From Vibrio bivalvicida (lineage in GTDB: Bacteria > Pseudomonadota > Gammaproteobacteria > Enterobacterales > Vibrionaceae): 64,000 bases of DNA. The position numbers were made by a program, and so were the translations under genes. The notes beneath the pieces were generated by a model. It saw nothing but the letters and a program-made list of their open reading frames with translations, was not told the origin of the DNA and searched no databases. How positions within the stretch are numbered: position 1 is the first letter of the stretch; each line of letters begins with the position of its first letter. This document shows positions 60,681-64,000 of this stretch, one piece after another. The stretch is taken from positions 1 to 64,000 of the forward strand of contig NZ_LLEI02000021.1 in assembly GCF_001399455.2 (NCBI RefSeq), read 5' to 3'.

Positions 60681-62309
60681 TTACGCAGCCCCGTTAAGAA
60701 GCTGATAGCTTGGTAAGGTCAGGAAGGTGGCGAACTCTTTCGCTGTTGACAGCTCGAAGAAAAGGTCAGCGGTTTGTTCAAAGCGGCCAGCTGCGAATCG
60801 AGCATCGCCCACTTCCTGTTTGATAGTGTTGAGCTCTTGATACAGCCATTGGTGGAAAAGCTCTTTAGTAAAGGTTTGTCCATCATCAAGTTCGACTGAG
60901 TGATGAATCCATTGCCAGATATTAGCGCGCGAGATCTCAGCTGTTGCGGCATCTTCCATTAAGCCATAGATCGGCACACAGCCATGGCCTTGAATCCAAG
61001 CTTCGATGTAATAAAGCGCAATACGGATATTCTTGCGAACACCTGCTTCATCGCGTGTCCCTTCACACGGTTTTAGCAGCAGATCAGCGCCAATTTCATG
61101 TGTTGGGCTGACAAAATCGAGTTGGTTTGGCTTTCCGCCGAGATTTTTATCGAATACAGACATTGCCAAATCGACCAGCGCTGGATGTGCAACCCAAGTT
61201 CCGTCGTGGCCATTGAGAGATTCACGCTCTTTATCCTCGATCACTTTGGCGGTCACACGCTCCATCTCTGCAGGATCTTTGGCGGGAATGAAGGCTGACA
61301 TACCGCCCATTGCTAAAGCGCCACGCTGATGGCAAGTACGTACTAACAGCTGGCTGTAGGCATTAAGGAACTCTTTATCCATCCCAACCACATGTCGGTC
61401 TGGAAGAATGCGGTCGGTGTGGTTTTTGAGGGTCTTAATGTAACTGAAAATGTAATCCCAGCGACCACAGTTCATAGCAACGATATGGTCACGCATGGCG
61501 TAAAGCATTTCGTCCATTTGGAACACGGCAGGTAGCGTTTCAATCAGAACGGTCGCGCGAATCATTCCTCGTTCGACGCCAAAGTAATCTTCAGTGAAAG
61601 AGAAAACGTCATCCCACCATTGTGATTCTTCCATGCTTTCTAGCTTAGGAATGTAGTAGTAAACCCCAAGCCCTTGCTCTGCTCGTGATAGGTAGTTGTG
61701 GTAGAAGTAGAGCGCGAAATCCATCAAGCAACCAGGGATGGGTTTATCGTCAAATTGGATCGATTGCTCCGGCAGGTGCAGGCCTCGCGGACGGGCAATC
61801 AGTAGGGCTGGGTCATCACTGAGCTGATAATGTTTGTTTTTTGCTTCATCGTGATAACTGATCGTGCGGGCATTGGCATCGCGCAAGTTTATCTGCCCTT
61901 GAACCATGTTCTCCCAAGTAGGGGAAGAGGCGTCTTCAAAACAACACATAAAGACCTTAGCACCTGAATTCAGTGCGTTGATCACCATTTTGCGATCAAT
62001 CGGGCCGGTTATTTCTACTCGACGGTCTAACAGTTCAGGTGGCGGAGTGGCGACTTTCCAGCTCTTGTTGTCACGAATAGATTGTGTATCCGCACGGAAA
62101 TTCGGTAGTTCGCCAGCATCAAAACGCTTTTGTTGCTCTTCGCGAGCAGCAAGTAGTGCATCTCGGCGTGGAGCAAACTTCTTAACGAGCTTGGTTAAGA
62201 ATGAGAGCGCTTCTTTGTTAAGGATGGTTTGGTATTCAGGGTTGTCCATGTTACCGACTACGCGCAGACAGGCGGTTTCTTCTCTTTCTGCTACATCGTT
62301 CAGACTCAT
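60681..62309 (-). CDS. aceB: Malate synthase A
   Basis: A 542-residue enzyme condensing glyoxylate and acetyl-CoA to malate. Motifs MCCFEDASSPTWENMVQGQ, ATVLIETLPAVFQMDEMLY and GRWDYIFSYIK hold the glyoxylate and magnesium residues (Glu, Asp); HGDGTWVAHP-like NGHDGTWVAHPAL is present. Length fits the AceB type (about 530). There is no aceA next to it; instead glcG-like lies downstream and gcl is divergent, so glyoxylate from other sources is probably the substrate. AAAGGAG is before the ATG. Confidence 0.95.
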   Translation of the reverse strand: MSLNDVAEREETACLRVVGNMDNPEYQTILNKEALSFLTKLVKKFAPRRDALLAAREEQQKRFDAGELPNFRADTQSIRDNKSWKVATPPPELLDRRVEITGPIDRKMVINALNSGAKVFMCCFEDASSPTWENMVQGQINLRDANARTISYHDEAKNKHYQLSDDPALLIARPRGLHLPEQSIQFDDKPIPGCLMDFALYFYHNYLSRAEQGLGVYYYIPKLESMEESQWWDDVFSFTEDYFGVERGMIRATVLIETLPAVFQMDEMLYAMRDHIVAMNCGRWDYIFSYIKTLKNHTDRILPDRHVVGMDKEFLNAYSQLLVRTCHQRGALAMGGMSAFIPAKDPAEMERVTAKVIEDKERESLNGHDGTWVAHPALVDLAMSVFDKNLGGKPNQLDFVSPTHEIGADLLLKPCEGTRDEAGVRKNIRIALYYIEAWIQGHGCVPIYGLMEDAATAEISRANIWQWIHHSVELDDGQTFTKELFHQWLYQELNTIKQEVGDARFAAGRFEQTADLFFELSTAKEFATFLTLPSYQLLNGAA

Positions 62310-62622
62310 TGTTCGTCTCCTTTAAACAATATCGAATGATTTTGTGTACAAAAATCATGTTGCACGAATACTTATATTTCAATTCATGTAAACAATCAAA
62401 GAGTATTTAACATTTATTTTTCATTTGCTCTCTTAGGAAAATATTTTTATGTAAAGATATTTTATATAAAGCAATGATTTCTAGGGTTTTCGGGGTTAGT
62501 GTTCGCTTAGAGTAATGGCTCTATGTTGAAAAAATGTTGCATTTAGGGGTTGCCAAATTCTGAATATGATTCATAGTACACAAAGTATCTTTGAATTGTA
62601 TACAATCGAAATGGAGGTTCGC
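62310..62622. promoter_or_regulatory. Divergent aceB-gcl promoter region with TGTACA and TGTATACA operators
   Basis: Near aceB, ATGATTTT (62336-62343) and AAAATCAT (62351-62358) form an 8-bp inverted repeat enclosing TGTACA. Near gcl, ATTGTATACAAT (62595-62606) is a perfect 12-bp palindrome 16 bp before the ATG. These resemble GntR-family operators (TGTNNACA core), so a GntR-type regulator of glyoxylate genes may act at both. It is not encoded in the window. Confidence 0.5.
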
Positions 62623-64000
62623 ATGGCAAAGATGAAGGCAATTGAGGCGGCGGTAGAAGTACTTAAGAAGGAAGGTGTAGACATTGCCTTCGGTGTTCCT
62701 GGCGCAGCGATTAACCCAATGTACGCGGCAATGAAAAAGCTCGGTGGTATTGATCACGTACTTGCTCGCCATGTGGAAGGTGCTTCGCATATGGCAGAAG
62801 GTTACACGCGTACCAATCAAGGTAACATCGGCGTGTGTATCGGCACATCGGGTCCAGCAGGCACAGATATGATCACTGGATTGTATTCTGCATCAGCGGA
62901 CTCAATTCCAATCCTTTGTATTACAGGGCAAGCGCCACGAGCTCGCCTGCATAAAGAAGATTTCCAAGCAGTAGATATCGAATCTATTGCCAAACCCGTC
63001 ACTAAGTGGGCGACAACCGTACTCGAGCCAGCACAGGTGCCACGTGCATTCCAGCAGGCGTTTCACCTAATGCGCTCAGGCAGGCCTGGCCCGGTACTGA
63101 TTGACTTGCCGTTAGATGTTCAGCTGACGGAAATCGAGTTTGATATTGATACTTATGAACCGTTAGAGGCATACCAGCCAAAAGCAACACGTGCTCAGGT
63201 AGAAAAAGCCATCGAAATGATGTGTGAGTCTGCTAACCCAGTGATCGTTTCTGGTGGTGGTGTTATTAATGCGGGAGCTGAAGCGTTACTGCAACAGTTC
63301 GCTGAAATTACAGGTGTTCCTGTGATTCCAACTCTGATGGGGTGGGGCTCCATCGCGGACGACCATGAACTGATGGCAGGTATGGTTGGTCTGCAAACGG
63401 CGCATCGTTACGGCAACGCAACCTTGCTTGAATCCGACTTTGTGTTTGGTATCGGTAACCGGTTTGCTAACCGCCACACGGGGTCTTTGGATGTGTATAC
63501 CAAAGGGCGTAAGTTCGTTCACGTTGATATAGAGCCGACTCAAATTGGGCGTGTGTTCTGTCCGGATCTTGGCATTGTTTCTGATGCCAAAGCAGCACTT
63601 GAACTGCTGGTGGAAGTGGCGCGTGAATGGCGTGACGCAGGTAAATTACCAAACCGCAGCGCGTGGGTTGGCGAATGTCAGCAGCGTAAAGCAACGATGT
63701 TACGTAAAACTCACTATACCGATGCACCGATTAAACCAATGCGCGTTTATGAAGAGATGAACAAAGCGTTTGGTCGCGATACTTGTTATGTCAGCACGAT
63801 TGGTCTCTCTCAAATTGCGGCAGCACAATTCCTACACGTGTATAAGCCACGTCATTGGATTAACTGTGGTCAAGCTGGCCCGCTAGGTTGGACGACACCT
63901 GCCGCTCTCGGTGTACGTGCCGCGGATCCTAATCGCGATATCGTGGCTATCTCTGGTGACTATGACTTCCAATTCATGATTGAAGAGCTGGCGGTTGGCG
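62623..64000 (+). CDS. gcl: Glyoxylate carboligase, partial (C-terminus beyond the window)
   Basis: The first 459 codons of a protein close to E. coli Gcl (about 593 residues), a ThDP- and FAD-dependent enzyme that joins two glyoxylates to tartronate semialdehyde and CO2. [33 protein letters not shown] and GLSQIAAAQ are characteristic; the ThDP motif begins at GDYDFQF near the window edge. The position of the usual catalytic Glu is Val (FGVPG), as known in Gcl. GGAGG lies 5 nt before the ATG. It is divergent from aceB. Confidence 0.95.
   Translation, partial: MAKMKAIEAAVEVLKKEGVDIAFGVPGAAINPMYAAMKKLGGIDHVLARHVEGASHMAEGYTRTNQGNIGVCIGTSGPAGTDMITGLYSASADSIPILCITGQAPRARLHKEDFQAVDIESIAKPVTKWATTVLEPAQVPRAFQQAFHLMRSGRPGPVLIDLPLDVQLTEIEFDIDTYEPLEAYQPKATRAQVEKAIEMMCESANPVIVSGGGVINAGAEALLQQFAEITGVPVIPTLMGWGSIADDHELMAGMVGLQTAHRYGNATLLESDFVFGIGNRFANRHTGSLDVYTKGRKFVHVDIEPTQIGRVFCPDLGIVSDAKAALELLVEVAREWRDAGKLPNRSAWVGECQQRKATMLRKTHYTDAPIKPMRVYEEMNKAFGRDTCYVSTIGLSQIAAAQFLHVYKPRHWINCGQAGPLGWTTPAALGVRAADPNRDIVAISGDYDFQFMIEELAVG

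Overview
The window is a stretch of the secondary chromosome (chromosome II) of a Vibrio species. The main evidence is a complete chromosome II replication and partition locus: parB2 and parA2 on the minus strand, a 1.2-kb origin with GATC-containing 12-mer repeats, a DnaA box and an AT-rich unwinding region, then rctB on the plus strand. Six copies of the TTTACA-N-TGTAAA palindrome, the known chromosome II parS2 site, lie between 8.1 and 56.4 kb. The exact species cannot be read from the sequence; protein similarities are general to Vibrio.

Layout. 0.2-0.8 kb: a frameshifted dedA-family gene. 1.0-5.9 kb (minus): a four-gene CS1-type (alpha class) chaperone-usher fimbrial operon: major pilin, chaperone, usher, tip protein. 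6.3-20.2 kb (minus): a FapA/DUF342 protein and a full chemotaxis cluster resembling the V. cholerae chromosome II cluster III, in transcription order STAS, cheY, cheA, cheW, cheW, an Aer2-type multi-PAS receptor, cheR, cheD, cheB, a second receptor, a second STAS protein and a response-regulator/PP2C-phosphatase/ATPase fusion. 20.5-28.0 kb: tmcA, parB2, parA2, origin, rctB. 28-39 kb: mixed genes, including a lipoprotein alpha/beta hydrolase, a Fur-box-preceded pair of Opp/Dpp-type ATPases, a YebC-family regulator, LysR and SDR genes and a leucine-rich-repeat protein kinase. 39.0-46.7 kb: the L-ascorbate (ula) regulon: ulaG and ulaR on minus, and on plus an EIIC-EIIB fusion, EIIA, ulaF, a HAD phosphatase, ulaD and ulaE. 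47-60 kb: small regulatory and detoxification genes, a cold-shock gene, a second cysteinyl-tRNA synthetase gene, a DUF134/NqrM-like/NifX-like cluster and two MarR/EamA divergent pairs. 60.2 kb to the end: glyoxylate metabolism (glcG-like, aceB, and gcl cut off by the window end).

The most striking new-looking element is upstream of the second cysteinyl-tRNA synthetase gene (51.5-53.0 kb, minus). A 27-codon leader reading frame with four consecutive Cys codons is followed by an intrinsic terminator with a UUCG tetraloop. A segment inside the leader can pair with the terminator's 5' arm over nine positions. This is the classical layout of ribosome-mediated transcription attenuation, here apparently sensing Cys-tRNA charging. 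Other points of interest are exact copies of origin-type RctB sites outside the origin (an inverted pair near 28.36 kb and two inside a coding region near 30.2 and 30.5 kb), a structured RNA candidate downstream of rctB, a MerR-type promoter with a 19-bp spacer before a VOC-family gene, and two paralogous MarR/EamA modules with related operators.
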